Source of the DNA: Heloderma charlesbogerti
Lineage: Eukaryota; Chordata; Lepidosauria; Squamata; Helodermatidae
NCBI GenBank assembly: GCA_026122225.1
Contig: JANEZZ010001871.1
Span: 496,001-560,000, forward strand
Direction of reading: 5' to 3'
DNA: 64,000 bases
Below are positions 48,191-59,675 of the stretch, piece after piece. The translations under genes and the position numbers were made by a program. The stretch's first letter is position 1. Each line of letters starts with the position of its first letter. The notes below the pieces were generated by a model that did no database searches, was not told the DNA's origin, and was given only the letters and a program-made list of their open reading frames with translations.

Positions 48191-49637
48191 ATCCAAAATT
48201 GTTCAGTCAGAAAATTCAGAATCTGCTGTTGAGACTAAACTGTGTAAATTGAGCAGATCTATATATAGGTTGGTAGGCTTCTGTTGCGTGTTTTCATGAC
48301 GTATTTGTTCAATGACTGTTATTGTAAAAAGACATGTCAGGGCCCTTTGTTGGAAAGACTCTGGGTTGGAGGTGTGTGAGACTAATTAATAAAACAACTG
48401 TGGGAGCAAACACCTCATGGAGGGAGACCAGTCCGTCATGCACAAGTGAAATTGTGATGAACTGCTTTTCAGGATGGTCTTGAAAACCTGCCACAGAAAA
48501 TGGACACTTTCTGGTAGTAAGGCAAAAATTGGAGACTTGGATAAAGCAGACTGCATTGCAATTAGAAATAAAGGGAAGTTGTAATAGTGAATGTAAACAC
48601 ATGGTATTCACATGTAACCTATTCCAAATTAAAAGAAAATTCCTGTTGCCTAATCCATCCACCAGTGTATGTGACCATACGCTTTGTGTTGCATGGCAAA
48701 ATGTTTGTGTCCCTCGATTTGGGCAGGACAAATGCTGGTCTTTAACCTTACCTAGATTTCACACTAGTACAAATCTGATTGGTTTCTATTAGTGATACTT
48801 CCTATTGATTATATGTGAGGTGTTTTGTTTTTTTACTTAATGTCAGTAGGATATGGATATCAAGGAGGTAGGTGAAGTAAATTTTATGTCTTTATTCCTT
48901 TAAAACTTTTTTTACACTGCTATTCTTCCAAAAAAAAATTCCAGGGCAGATGACCCATTTAAAGAATATAAATCATAAAAACAATAAAATTCTTTTAAAA
49001 ACTGGCAGATGAAAACCCTTTAGCAAGTTAAAAAGGCCTAGGTGAACAAAAAAGTAATTTTGCTGGCATCTAAAATAAAGCAGCATAGATGCTTCGTGTG
49101 TCATAGCCAAGGTACTGTCCACTTCATATCTGACAAGGGTGGAACTTGGAGAAGGGCCTTAGCAGATGATGTAAAGAGCATAGCCAGGTTGTTAGAGAAG
49201 AAAGCACTCCTTAAGGCATCTAGAGCATTAGCCACTCATCTGTATGCCTGTGGTGGGAAAGGTATGTCTAGGAAAGGTTTTGATAAATGGACAAAGTGTC
49301 CCCCCCCCCCCGTTTCAGGACATTGCTGTGTCACAAATGTGTCCCATAGGTATGGGCTGGCGGAATAGCAAACTAGTAACTTTTGTGGACTGATGTACAA
49401 TTAGTCACTAGTATAGTATTATGCCATATAAAGTGAAACAATGAGAAATTGCATACATATTATGATTTATTGGCAAGATCCAGTTGGGCCAGTTGTCATT
49501 GTATAAATGTTTTCTTATCAAGATCTGCTGTGGTAAATGAAATTCTTCCAAATTTAATTTGTACTGGTCAGTGTTATACATGATGATAGCTTTCAAGTGC
49601 TTCTCTCAGTTGTGGGCAATATAGAATGCCGTGTTGG
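48191..49637. other. unassigned non-coding sequence
   Basis: No gene. The segment near 48900-49060 (cttttttacactgctattct, ggcctaggtgaac) may be an old L2-type tail in reverse. A C10 run lies near 49304. Confidence 0.4.
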
Positions 49638-49728
49638 CTGTGATCCTATACATACTTACCTGGAAGTAAATCCTATTGAACTCTGTGGGGCTTACTTCTG
49701 AGTAGACTTGTATAGGACTGCACAGTTA
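49638..49728. repeat. short palindromic interspersed repeat
   Basis: tgatcctatacatacttacc and tgtataggactgcacag are inverted ends. Inner parts gaagtaaatcctattgaac and gtggggcttacttctgag also pair. The clearest self-complementary example of this family in the window. Confidence 0.65.
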
Positions 49729-50984
49729 AAGGAGGAAGATGCTTCAACAATTTATGACATACACAGGTGAAATTGTTGCTTAAATTATTGAATGGGACCA
49801 AAATGGGACCAAGCTTGTTACCAAAGCTTGTGTCACAACCATTCCCCCGCTTTAATATTTAAATATGTACATCATACCCTCATTTTAAGATTGCTAGTTT
49901 AATAACATTGTGGGCACGTTGACAGCCAGAGCATTACATGTGGCTTGAGTAACGTGTCTGGATATGCTCGGTAAGCAGTATTATTCTGACAGTGTTCCAA
50001 AGGCCATCTTCAATTTGACTGTGCTCAACTTCGTTATGCTGTGAAAGACAGAAGGGGAGAAAAAGATAATTCAGCAGAGCATTGTGCTGTCGGCTAGAGA
50101 CATCACACTTTGGAATATAAATATTTCTGGGGATAAATGAATCATTAACAGAACAGTAGCATGAAATAATCTGATGAATGAACTCCGGGAGCAGAGCCTG
50201 CATTGGAATAAATTTAACATCCTTAGGCAGCACCATAATACATGAAGCAACAATATCCACACTATTTTCAGATGTGTAAAAAAAACACTTATGACCTATA
50301 ATTGTGAATTTATAAGTGTATACAGATACAGAGAGAGGGTTTTGACTGCGTAATATAAGCCACAAGGTGAGCAATTCTTAATGCTACTGGTATCTGGAGA
50401 TATATTTACAGCTTGTGTGGTTCATAGAGGGGTGGGTGAGAGTGTTCTTTGTCTTTTATAGGCTCATGAATTCTGTTAGCAACAGTGAGGCGGGGGGGGG
50501 GGAGTGCATCAAGGGTGGACAAGCAATACTGTGTTGTATAGTACAGAGATATTATAATAAATCCAAAATACAATTTTTCAGAAATTCTTTCTTGCCCTTG
50601 TTCTAGCTCTCCCTTGTCCTCTTTTTCCCTTTGAATGATGCAAGTGAAAGGAAGAGAGAGAGAGAGCTTGACAACATATCTGCCTGTTTTCTTCAGCATT
50701 TAATTCACTGCTGCACTATCTTTTCACACTTTATTATGGAACAGCACAACAGGCGAAAGCTGGATGTTCCAGTCCTCATTATTTCCCTCCAAGTACAGAT
50801 CAACACATTTAAAACAAAAACATGTTTTAAATCTCTAAGGAAAAGCAGTAACCATTAGGATTATTCTAACAAGAGAGAGGCTTTGTGGAAGTGTTTTGTC
50901 GAACTCAGCAGGGGGCAATGGATGTAGAGTGAGAGATATTGTTAACACAGGTGAAGTTTAGCACCTGGGGCATGCATTGCCCTG
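49729..50984. other. unassigned non-coding sequence
   Basis: A 146-codon minus-strand frame (50374-49934) shows no domain, splice signals or unusual composition and is probably chance. A G-run lies at about 50493-50502. Confidence 0.4.
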
Positions 50985-51125
50985 GTGCAGCTTTTTCCAA
51001 CCTGGTGCCCTCCAGATGTTTAGGATGATAACTTCCAGAATTCCTTATCATTGTCTATGCTGGCTGGGCCTGATGGGAGTTGAAGTCCAAAACCAGCTGG
51101 AAGGCACCAGGTTGAGGGAAGCTGC
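50985..51125. mobile_element. short inverted-repeat element
   Basis: Ends agctttttccaacctggtgc and ggcaccaggttgagggaagc are inverted over about twenty bases; inner arms ccctccagatgtttagg and aaccagctggaagg also correspond. Same subfamily as 52683. Confidence 0.65.
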
Positions 51126-51385
51126 CTCAGGTGAAAGGACTAGGTGACTGTTGCAGGATAGGGAGGAAGAAAGGCGTAAGGCCTGGGATGGGAGAGGATA
51201 GGAACTGAGCTTGTGCTTCACCTCAAGCGATTAAGGTACAGCAGGGTTGCACAAGTTGTGACCCACCAAAGCAAACCCACCAGCCATCTAGGACTGCCCA
51301 TCAAGCATCTTCACTGTACATCAATGGCTACTAGTCCTGATGGCTATATGCCTTCAGTATCACTATATGCCTTCAGTATCAGAGG

Positions 51386-52277
51386 TAGGAGTGCACGAAA
51401 GCCACTTACCTGGTCTCGCAGCTTTTCGCGGTGGGGGGGAGGCGCTTCGCTGCTCTCCCCCCGAAGTTCAGGCTGGGGGGGGGAGGCTTCCCGCCTCGCC
51501 CGGCCGAAATTCAGGCCGGGGGGGAGGCTTCCCGACTCGCCCGGCTGAAATTCAGGCCAGGGAGGAGGCGCCTCGCCCGGCCGCGAAATAAAAAGTTAAA
51601 AAAAAACAACATGCCCCCGTGATAGGCTACATGACGATTAACGTAGCCTATCACGGCTAGATCTGCAAAGTCAGCCGTGATAGGCTACGTAAATCGTCAC
51701 GTAGCCTATCACGGGTGACTTTAAAAAAAAAAAAAAAAAAGCGCGTACGCAAATGGCGGCCCCCATAGGGAGCCGCCATTCGCGTTCCTTATTTGGTTGC
51801 TGTAGTCTACGTAAACCTTTACGTAGACTACAGCGACCAAATAAGGAACGCGAATGGCGGCTCCCTATGGGGGCCGCCATTAGCTGTACGTGCTTTTTTT
51901 TTTTTTTTTAAGTCACCCGTGATAGGCTACGTGACGATTTACGTAGCCTATCACGGCTGACTTTGCAAATCTAGCCGTGATAGGCTACGTTAATCGTCAT
52001 GTAGCCTATCACGGGGGCGTTTTTTTTTTTTAGTTTTATTGTAATGGTGGTGGCGGCAGCCCGGTCGAAAGATCGGCTGCCGCCCCCGCCCCTGACGAAT
52101 ACCCGACAAACCGCCACCAGGACCCGCCGCCGGGAGGGACATTCGGAAAAGGTAAGTCCCGTCCCGGGGGGGGCGCGGGGGGGTGCGGAGAATTTCTCCC
52201 CGAAACGTCTTTGGGGGGCTGAACACGTTGGCGCTCGGCCCCCCGAAGTTTCGGGGAGAAATTCTCCGCCAACCCTA
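51386..52277 (+). mobile_element. palindromic hAT-type element, copy 3 (892 bp)
   Basis: Flanked by the perfect 8-bp repeat atcagagg (51378-51385 and 52278-52285). Ends TAGGAGTG and CAACCCTA. Intact outward donors at both ends: minus strand AC at 51408-51409 and plus strand GT at 52152. Core units at 51614-51656, 51674-51715, 51916-51956 and 51974-52017 surround a centre with ggcggcccccataggg arms and an innermost hairpin with gctgtagtctacgtaaa arms. The 3' hairpin (gagaatttctccccg and its inverse) lies at about 52187-52268. Copy 3 is closest to copies 1 and 4. Confidence 0.88.
51614..52017. repeat. nested palindrome core of copy 3
   Basis: Same plan as copy 1, with an additional innermost palindrome at about 51795-51850. 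The two halves are complementary along nearly 200 bp each. Confidence 0.88.
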
Positions 52278-52682
52278 ATCAGAGGCAGTATGCCTATGTA
52301 TGCCAGTTTCTGGAGAACATGGGTGGGAGGATGCTGTTGCACTTGTGTCCTGCTTCAACAGCTGGTTGGCCACTGTGTGAACAGAATGCTGGCCTAGATG
52401 GACCCTGGGTCTGAGCCAGCAGGGCTCTTCTTACGTTCTTATGTACAGGGCTGATAGGCTGCATTTGGCTGGGCTGCGTCGCAACTCCTGCTGGCCTGAG
52501 CTACAGAAATGTGAACGTAGCAACTTGTACTGCTGTAGGTGAAGCACTTGTCGCTTTCAGCTGTGGATTGTGCAAGACTGCACCATTCTTTTGGATTCCT
52601 GTGGGCAAAAAAAAAAAAGTAATTCACAGGGGCTGAGATTCACAGTGCTGGTGGCTTGGTCCTGGTAAGTCTTAGCTCTTCT

Positions 52683-52806
52683 CCTTTCCCAACCTGGTGT
52701 CTTCCAGGACCACAGCTCCCTTCATCCCTGATCATTGGCAATGCTGGTTAGGGCCAGTGGGAGTTGAAGACCAAAACATCTGGAGGGTGCCAGGTTGGGG
52801 AAAGCT
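52683..52806. mobile_element. short inverted-repeat element
   Basis: Ends tttcccaacctggtgtcttc and gtgccaggttggggaaagc are inverted; the centre contains tgatcattggcaatgctgg. Same subfamily as 50985 and 16888. Confidence 0.65.
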
Positions 52807-53087
52807 GCCCGAATTAATTCTAGGAGCCTTAAGATGGTATCCAAAGAGCATTTTTGGATGAGCCCAAGGGCTTGGGTTCATCTGGGAGAACTCCTTTTTT
52901 CCATCCTTTCAGCAGCAGAACCCATGGCATATCACAGCTTTCACCTTTTTTGGTATGACCCCCTGTCATCACTATTCCAGCAAAAGCAGCCTTGAATGTG
53001 TGGAATTAGTTCAACCTTTTATTAATGGATTCTGGATAAATGAATGGGTCCTATATAATCTTGGAATGGTGCTGTGGAGCATAGATT

Positions 53088-53498
53088 GACCTAGTTCACA
53101 TGTTATGCTGCAGTTTCTGGGTTGTTCAACCCAGGAATTGCTGGGGATGAGCAAAATGAGAAGGGCACTGCCTCCCATGCGCTCATTGTTTCCACTTTCA
53201 TTTAACAACCCAGGAGTGCCCGCCCCATTCCTGGGTGGTTCTGTGATGTGCGAACCTGGAAACTCTGAGTTGTTAGTGGGTTAAACAACCCAGAGTTAAC
53301 CCAACAATTGCCCATAGTTTGCTGTTGGGTTTCTGGGTTCACATGTCCCCAAACAACCCAGGAATGGAGCATTCCTGGATTGTTAATTGAAAGCGGAAAC
53401 AATGAGCACATGGGAGACAGCATGCTGTCGCTTCACTCCTCTTTGACAATTCCTGGGCTAAATAACCCAGGAGTTGCAGCGTGACATGCAAACTAGGT
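53088..53498. repeat. foldback element with long inverted ends (about 410 bp)
   Basis: The left end gacctagttcacatgttatg and right end gtgacatgcaaactaggtc are inverted. Inner pairs include cccaggaattgctgg with caattcctgggctaa, and cgctcattgtttccac with gaaacaatgagcacatg. The middle holds further copies of aacaacccaggaatg-type motifs, so arms extend beyond 100 bp. Target duplication not resolved. Unknown superfamily. Confidence 0.68.
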
Positions 53499-54519
53499 CC
53501 TAATGTGTGTGTGTTTGTTTTGTTGGGGGAGTACATAATATCTCTATGGACTCTAGTAATTTGTTTTTTTGAATTTAGAATCTAAAAATACCTTTATTCT
53601 GCAATGCGAGCATAGTTTCATATTTATACTAGCATCTGGCCTGAGGAACTGAATACTCCATTCTTTAAATAGCTTCACTCGAATGCTCAAATTGTTTCAG
53701 ACTAGAACATTACCCTACAGTCATACACCTTGTTTACATATCTATATGAAAAGGCAGTAAGAAAATGTACAGTTCTTCAAAACAGCAATGGAAAGTGGTG
53801 GAATTTTTGTTTTAAAAACTTTTTTAAAAACCTCTTCATAATGTAGCAAGAGGGATGTTTTGAAGTTTCTTTTTATTTATTCCATTTATGAGTTTTGGGG
53901 TACATACTTCATTACGATGAATACCATGTTTCAGACACGAAGGAAATTCTTTGAGGAAAATATGTTCAATTCCAGATGCTCAACAAATAACAGAAATGCA
54001 AGCCATCATGTGGCTGAGCTCAGCCAATGCCTTTGGCCCTCACATGATACGCCTTTGCGGGGTGGATACCTGTTGTTATCCATACAGGGAAAATAACAGC
54101 TAGGCCACATAAAGAAAAAAGTTAACATAATATGTTAAATGGATAAACACTATAAACAGGTGGCTAATGATTCACGGTTTCAGTCCAAAGGGACAAAGTA
54201 CCTTTTTTTTAAAGTTCTTCTGATCCTTGCCCAACTTTCTTCTGAAGGAAGTATAGTTTCCAGTAGTATATTGGGAACTTCCAGCTTGTTTGGAAAGTCT
54301 AACATTTGCAGATTTAAACCACAGACTTATTTAATTTGCTATAGGCCTGAAAGCATGAGAGGATCAACAGGTGTGGCCATTCTGTTTGCTCATTAATTTA
54401 ATAATGAGTTTTTAAAATCGGATTTTAATTAGCACCGTCCTCTTTAAAAGGATGTTTGTTGACAGCATAAAGCTCGGGGAGGCTACAGGTATTTCAGTAA
54501 ACAGGTTGTATCACATGTT
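53499..54519. other. unassigned non-coding sequence
   Basis: AT-rich sequence with no recognised feature. Confidence 0.45.
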
Positions 54520-54731
54520 AAGCTCTCTGTGCATGGCGGCGGCTACGGCAGCCGCCATTTGCATCCCTGCTGCCCAGCGGCTGGATGTCCGGCTGCGGGT
54601 GGAGCCAGCCAGTGGCTCTGCGCAATCCCTGCGGAGCCGGCCAGGCAGGACTCCGGGGGGAGGGACGGAGCACCTCCCCCCCCACCGCGAAGCAGATCTG
54701 TGAAACGATAAGTGACTTTCGTACATCCCTA
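54520..54731 (-). mobile_element. rearranged relative of the palindromic element
   Basis: The right end gataagtgactttcgtacat followed by cccta is the reverse of the 5' end of copy 2. It is followed inward (leftward) by acctcccccc and ccaccgcgaagc, also shared. The remaining block is different and GC-rich, with a hairpin ggcggcggctacggcagccgcc at the left. No matching terminus or 8-bp duplication is visible, so this is a truncated or recombined copy, or a separate subfamily. Confidence 0.6.
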
Positions 54732-55458
54732 TACACAAGGATACCCAGAGATGGATGACTAGATGCACTGCACAGAAAAAATTCGAAAGGTCTCCACCTG
54801 TGCTAAGACTGTATTCATTCACACAACCGTTTTTTGACAGTCCACTAAGTGGATTGCTCAGCTGCCTTGCACTGGCCCAGTACAAACATAATTCTGCCCT
54901 ATTGAGAGCATGGTCAGAAGCAGGCTTGCAAGTTGTCAAGTTGTGCTAATTTGCTTGTGAAAAAGTCAGTGCAGAAGTAACGCCGGTCAAGTTGTTTTTA
55001 TTCCTTACTACAGCCTTTGTTGTCTTCATGCTGCATTCCATTAGATTCAGATTTGCCAGTACTCCCATCAGGCTCTAATTCCCAGGATTCTTTGGGGGAA
55101 GCCATGAGTAAGATGGATATGTTTATAGAATAGATAGGCCTGTGGTAAGGTTAATACCAGTGATAATGAGAAGGAAAGACTTTGAACACTTTCCTTTGCA
55201 GGGCCTAGTGGGCACAGATAGTAAAATACAGATGGTATTTGGATGTGTGCATGGTACTCTTCCCTTGCCATCAGTGGTTTAATATTTTCACAAGTGTCTC
55301 TGTGGCTGTAATTGCTGTTAATAATTAACAACTTCAAAGTGTGTATACACTTGTAACAGGAGTCATCCTTACTGCTGGTATAATTCTAATGTCATAACTC
55401 TTGCCAAATATGGTTATGAGGCCAAGGTGGGTCAGTAATAGTATTTGTATCTCTAACC

Positions 55459-55779
55459 CAGGAATGGGGAACCTCAGGCCCCTCCTGCAGCCCCAAACTG
55501 GGCCTCTGGGGATCCCCAGAGAACCGCACACCCTTCCTCTGGCCTCACTCCCTTCCCCATCTCCCCAACCACCAAATCATTTGTTGGTTTCTGGGCTTTT
55601 GTGCAGTTTTTCCCCATTCTAAAAGTTTGAAATGCCTGTCCTAAGCCTTTGAGCTAAAATACACTGGTATTTTGGGGCCCACCCTTTCTGCCTTTAGCCC
55701 CACTCACCCTTGGAATACGGCCCCTAAGAACTCCACGATTCCATTCAGCCCTTGGGCTAAAAGAGGTTCCCCACCCCTG
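55459..55779. mobile_element. hAT-type element (321 bp)
   Basis: Starts caggaatggggaacctcagg and ends aaagaggttccccacccctg. Flanks ctctaacc and ctctaaaa agree at six of eight positions. The interior has no coding capacity. Confidence 0.72.
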
Positions 55780-56544
55780 CTCTAAAATTGGCTTTTGAAA
55801 CCTTCAAACAACCAGCTCAACTGTCGTTGGATTGCACGACAGATTTGAATGGGCAACTCTTATGTATGTGTTTTTTAAACAAGGTGGTGGGTGGGTAATT
55901 GATTTTTGTAAACAACTCCATCACTTCCACTTTCTAGGAAAACACTGCAATTAATTATCCCCGGAAAAGAAAGAGATGATGATAACAACAGTACTTTTAA
56001 ACTAGATTGTCTGACATGCCCAGAGCATGTAAACATTGTGACTGGGCATGTCAAAGGCTGTTCTGCATACCTGATCTGGCAGGTAATAATAATTCCAAAT
56101 ATTTAGAAGTAATCTAGGGAGCAGGAGTTTTGGGGCTAGGCACATACTAGTGGTTTTTGCTTCAAGTACTCAACTGAGCAGGAAACGATTTGGGGGATAT
56201 TTCTGCACTCAGGCTTATAAGAACACCAACTTCAAGGTACCTACTATCCATGCACGTAATTTCATAAACAGTATCCACCAAGAACTGACTTCCTCATTTT
56301 TGGCAAATGATGCCTAGTTATCGTTCTAGGAAGCATTTAGAAGAACTTTGCAGGAAAGAATAAATGCCAGGCAGATCAGACTGACAAATTGTAATGTGCG
56401 GCCAGTTTTATATACGTTGGCATTTGTTTTATATATCACACTCTTACTGGGCATTTGATGAATTTAGGGTGCTTATTAAATTAGCATACTTCTGCTGGAT
56501 GTTGATGTAGCCCCACAAAGGTATTGCATTTAGATGATGCTCCC

Positions 56545-56740
56545 TTCTGCTGGATCAGACGATCTAGACCGCTACTTCTACTCTGTCTGAAAGCAGCTCT
56601 CCAGGGACTCAGACAGAGGGCTTTCCTAGCTGTACCCCCTGTGTTCCTTTCAACTGGAGATTGCAGGGGTTGAACCCAGGACCTTCTTCATCCAAAACAT
56701 GGACTCTTCCACTGAGCTGTGGTACAGGGGCCCAAATAGG
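56545..56740 (-). repeat. tRNA-derived SINE, reverse orientation
   Basis: On the + strand: ctggatcagacgatctagac, ttgaacccaggaccttcttc (box B reversed) and tcttccactgagctgtggta (box A reversed). Same family as 19016 and 33455. Confidence 0.72.
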
Positions 56741-57503
56741 TGATCTTGTCATGGCCAACCAAGATGAAGCAATTAGCACATAGTTGTAGAACCCAGCAGG
56801 CCACTGTCCTAGATCTACCTTTACAGGTGTCAAGCCACTGAGGCAGAAAGCAGCCATTGGACGCCCTGCCTGCCCCATTCCTCCATCAGTCTTTGGGCTC
56901 ACACTCCTCCCATACCTTCTGTGTAAAGAATTAAAGTTATGTTGGCCACAGATAACAGGGGTGAAGGATGCGAGGGACAAGGGAATAGGCACAGTACTTT
57001 CAACTTGGGGGAGGCAGGGGGAATGATCTGTCTCTAGGTTTAGGCTGGAACTGGACATTACAGGAAACACATTGCTGCCACCAAAAATGGCAGCTCCGTG
57101 TCTCCTCTTTGCCTCATTCCTAGTAATGTTCAGTAATACAAAACATATGATGCTATCTCATCACACTGCAGGTTTTCCTGCCCTTAATCAACTTCCTTAG
57201 CTTCAGCTTCTGGGCGTGGGGAAATTTGCACCAATTTGCACCACGGTGCGTCATGTCACGCTCTTTATATTGCTAGATGTTACCAGGGAAGAAAAGAGGA
57301 GGAGAGGCAGGTCTGGGGCTCATCCCATTTTCCAGAGGTGGGGGACGTTCATCATGGCAAATAAATGTGTGGAACTACTGCCAAGCTTGCTGGATCAGCA
57401 TGTCTGACAAGCTAATTACCTGCGTTCTCCAAGGCCACAACAGGTGTGATTTTTATCACATAGTTTGCTTTTGTGTTGTTGATCCTTTTACAAAATAAAC
57501 AGG

Positions 57504-58026
57504 TGTCAGGAGGCCCTAGCCAGCCTCTTTCAGTCTACTCTAGTAGCCAACTCCAGACACAGACAAAGGATTCTTTTCAAGGCTTTATTCCTTTTACAAC
57601 TTAATAACTCTATCACCAGCGACTAAGCTATGAACAGCAGAGTAACCTGTGCCCCAGGTTGGAAACAGTTGGTCCCCGTTTGAATGAGAATCACTTGCAG
57701 ACCCTGAACTTACGGGCTAGGAAGAGTCCCTCCCCTTTTCCCTTGGGTCCTCTGGATGCGACCGTTGCTTGTGTGCCAAATGGGCGCTATGCCTCCTTTC
57801 CGCGCTCTCCATAGCTCGTCGCTCTCTGCATCAAGCATCCAGCCAGCCCTCCTCCCACGCTCTTTCACTCCCAGGACTGCTATCTATGTCTGGTGTGCCG
57901 GCAGGAGGAATCTCTGCCAGCTGCAGGGCCTGGGAGGGATGAGCGCGCTCCTCTCCCACGGACGGCTGTTCCTCCTCAGAATCAGAACTGCTCTGAGGTT
58001 CTATGGGCTCAGTGTCCACCCTGACA
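57504..58026 (-). mobile_element. solo LTR-type element (523 bp) with perfect 5-bp duplication
   Basis: Begins TGTCAGG and ends CCTGACA, flanked on both sides by acagg (57499-57503 and 58027-58031). In the minus-strand sense it contains agcagttctgattctgagga near its start and the polyadenylation-type motif aataaagccttg near its end, both shared with 20196-20747. No adjoining gag or pol frames are present, so it is inferred to be a solo LTR. Confidence 0.82.
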
Positions 58027-58089
58027 ACAGGCATCACAAAGAGGTGAAGCCAGAGTGGGATCATGGGATGGGGGAGGGGATTTAACTCT

Positions 58090-59675
58090 TTGCACCCACC
58101 ATGATCCTTTAAAAAAATATATATATATTTATTTATTTTATCTTTATAAATGAAATAAACAATACCAAAATTACCAACAACCTGATCAATACTACAATTT
58201 CCCAACAATACAATATTCTGATGAGGACATCACAATAACAAAAAGAGAAGGGAAAAGAAAAGAAAAAAAGGAAAGGAAGTGAAGTGAAGAAAAAAGAAGA
58301 TTCTTCCACCTTCCCTCCCCCTCTCCCTCTCCTTTCCCTTTAAAAAATTAAAATTAAAAATTAAATTAAATTTAAACTCCAATACCCCCCGACCTCTGAT
58401 GCCATTCTATTTTAAAAACTATATCTATAACTTTAACAATCTTACAGTTTAATAAACAACCTTACATTTCAATAACATATCATCAATCTTATATCAAAGA
58501 AACAGGTCTACAGTTCATTCCCAGTAGCCTATATTAATAATAATAATAAATATAGTGTTATATAATAAAACTTAAAATAAACCTTCAACCATCAGTAATA
58601 TATTTATATATAAATGCATGTGCACAATTACCCTCAAACAATAAATTTAAATACAGCATACCATATCTATTTTGAAATAAAAAATATAAAGAAAAGCAAG
58701 AAAAAAAGAAAGATGAAAGAGAATAAATGAATATATGTATAATCATTTATCTTCTGATCTAGCCTGGATCATGTAGACTAAACACAAGCAGTTAACAAAG
58801 CTTGTTTATAGATTCCAGTTCATGTATGGGGTTGTAACAGAATTCTCACACATTTTTATGTTCAGCCATGCCTCCGCCATTTCATGATTTAGAAACTTCT
58901 TCATCTGACCTTCAGACACAATACAGAGTGTAGCAGGATATTTTAAATAATATTGCAAGTTCATTTGTTTTGCCTTTGCTTTGATAAATTGCCTTCTTTT
59001 ATTTGCCACCTCTTTGATGTAGTCTGGAAACAACATAACTTTATCTTGTTTCCAGGAAAGGCTTCCACCTTCTTTTGCCAAACGCAGGATATAATTCTTT
59101 GTGGAGACTTTTGCAAATTGGACTATGATCGTATAAGCAGTCCCTTTAGCATTTGGCACACGAAATTCCTGCTCAATATCAAGTAAATAATCAGATGAGA
59201 TAGGGAGTATCTCATGCAAAAGTTCATCCACAAAAATAGGCAATATTACATAATTATAGACAGATCTTTAATCCCAATAATACGTACATTGGATCTCCTC
59301 ATGAAGACCTCCAGTTGAGAAATTCTATCAGAGGCATTTTTAAAACAAATTTGTGTCGTAGTTTCATTTCCTGCCACTCGGTCTTCTAGCTCATTAATTT
59401 TCATCTCAATTTTTTGCCATGACGCATTAATTAAATCTACAGCTCCTTGCAAGGCAGTGATGGAATTTTGGATTAAATCCAATCTTTTCGCTTGCTCTGT
59501 AAATTGCGAAGATAAAGTCGTTATCAGAGTTAATAATTCCCCGATATCTTCTGTTCTCAAAACTTTTGACACAGGGGGTGTGGGGGGAGTTGATGCCGGC
59601 TCCTTTCTTCTCCTCGGCGCAGACATGCTTCTCACAAACAGATCTTGCAGGTCCTCAGGTGTTCTCAGATATTGT
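58090..59675 (-). pseudogene. L1-type LINE carrying ORF1 only
   Basis: Two minus-strand frames belong to one L1 ORF1. 59635-59246 (129 codons) has a basic N-terminus and coiled-coil heptads ending FMRRSNVRIIGI, the start of the RNA-recognition region. 59243-58806 (145 codons) continues with IFVDELLHEILPISSDYLLD, YTIIVQFAKVSTKNYILRLA, LFPDYIKEVANKRRQF and the C-terminal motif YPATLCIV. A frameshift near 59245 separates them. Downstream, 58805-58090 is AT-rich with no endonuclease or reverse transcriptase. The ORF1 protein of L1 binds RNA as a trimer. The palindromic copy 4 inserted about 40 bp upstream of the start codon. Confidence 0.82.

Larger units (their letters stand above)
51313..52442 (+). 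repeat. SINE-like interspersed repeat split by palindromic copy 3
   Basis: The left part (catcaatggctactagtcct, gatggctatatgccttcagt) and the right part (cagtatgcctatgtatgcca, gtgtgaacagaatgctggcc, ttcttacgttctta) join into the family seen at 9950 and 24893. The break falls exactly at the 8-bp duplication of the element at 51386-52277. Confidence 0.72.

Noticed and set aside
49934..50374. 146-codon minus-strand frame
   Set aside because: No domain, no splice sites at its ends and no codon pattern; consistent with chance in AT-rich DNA.
54529..54711. GC-rich block starting near an ATGGCGGCGG-type motif as a host first exon or CpG island
   Set aside because: It adjoins an end shared with the palindromic transposon family and contains a hairpin, so transposon origin is more likely.
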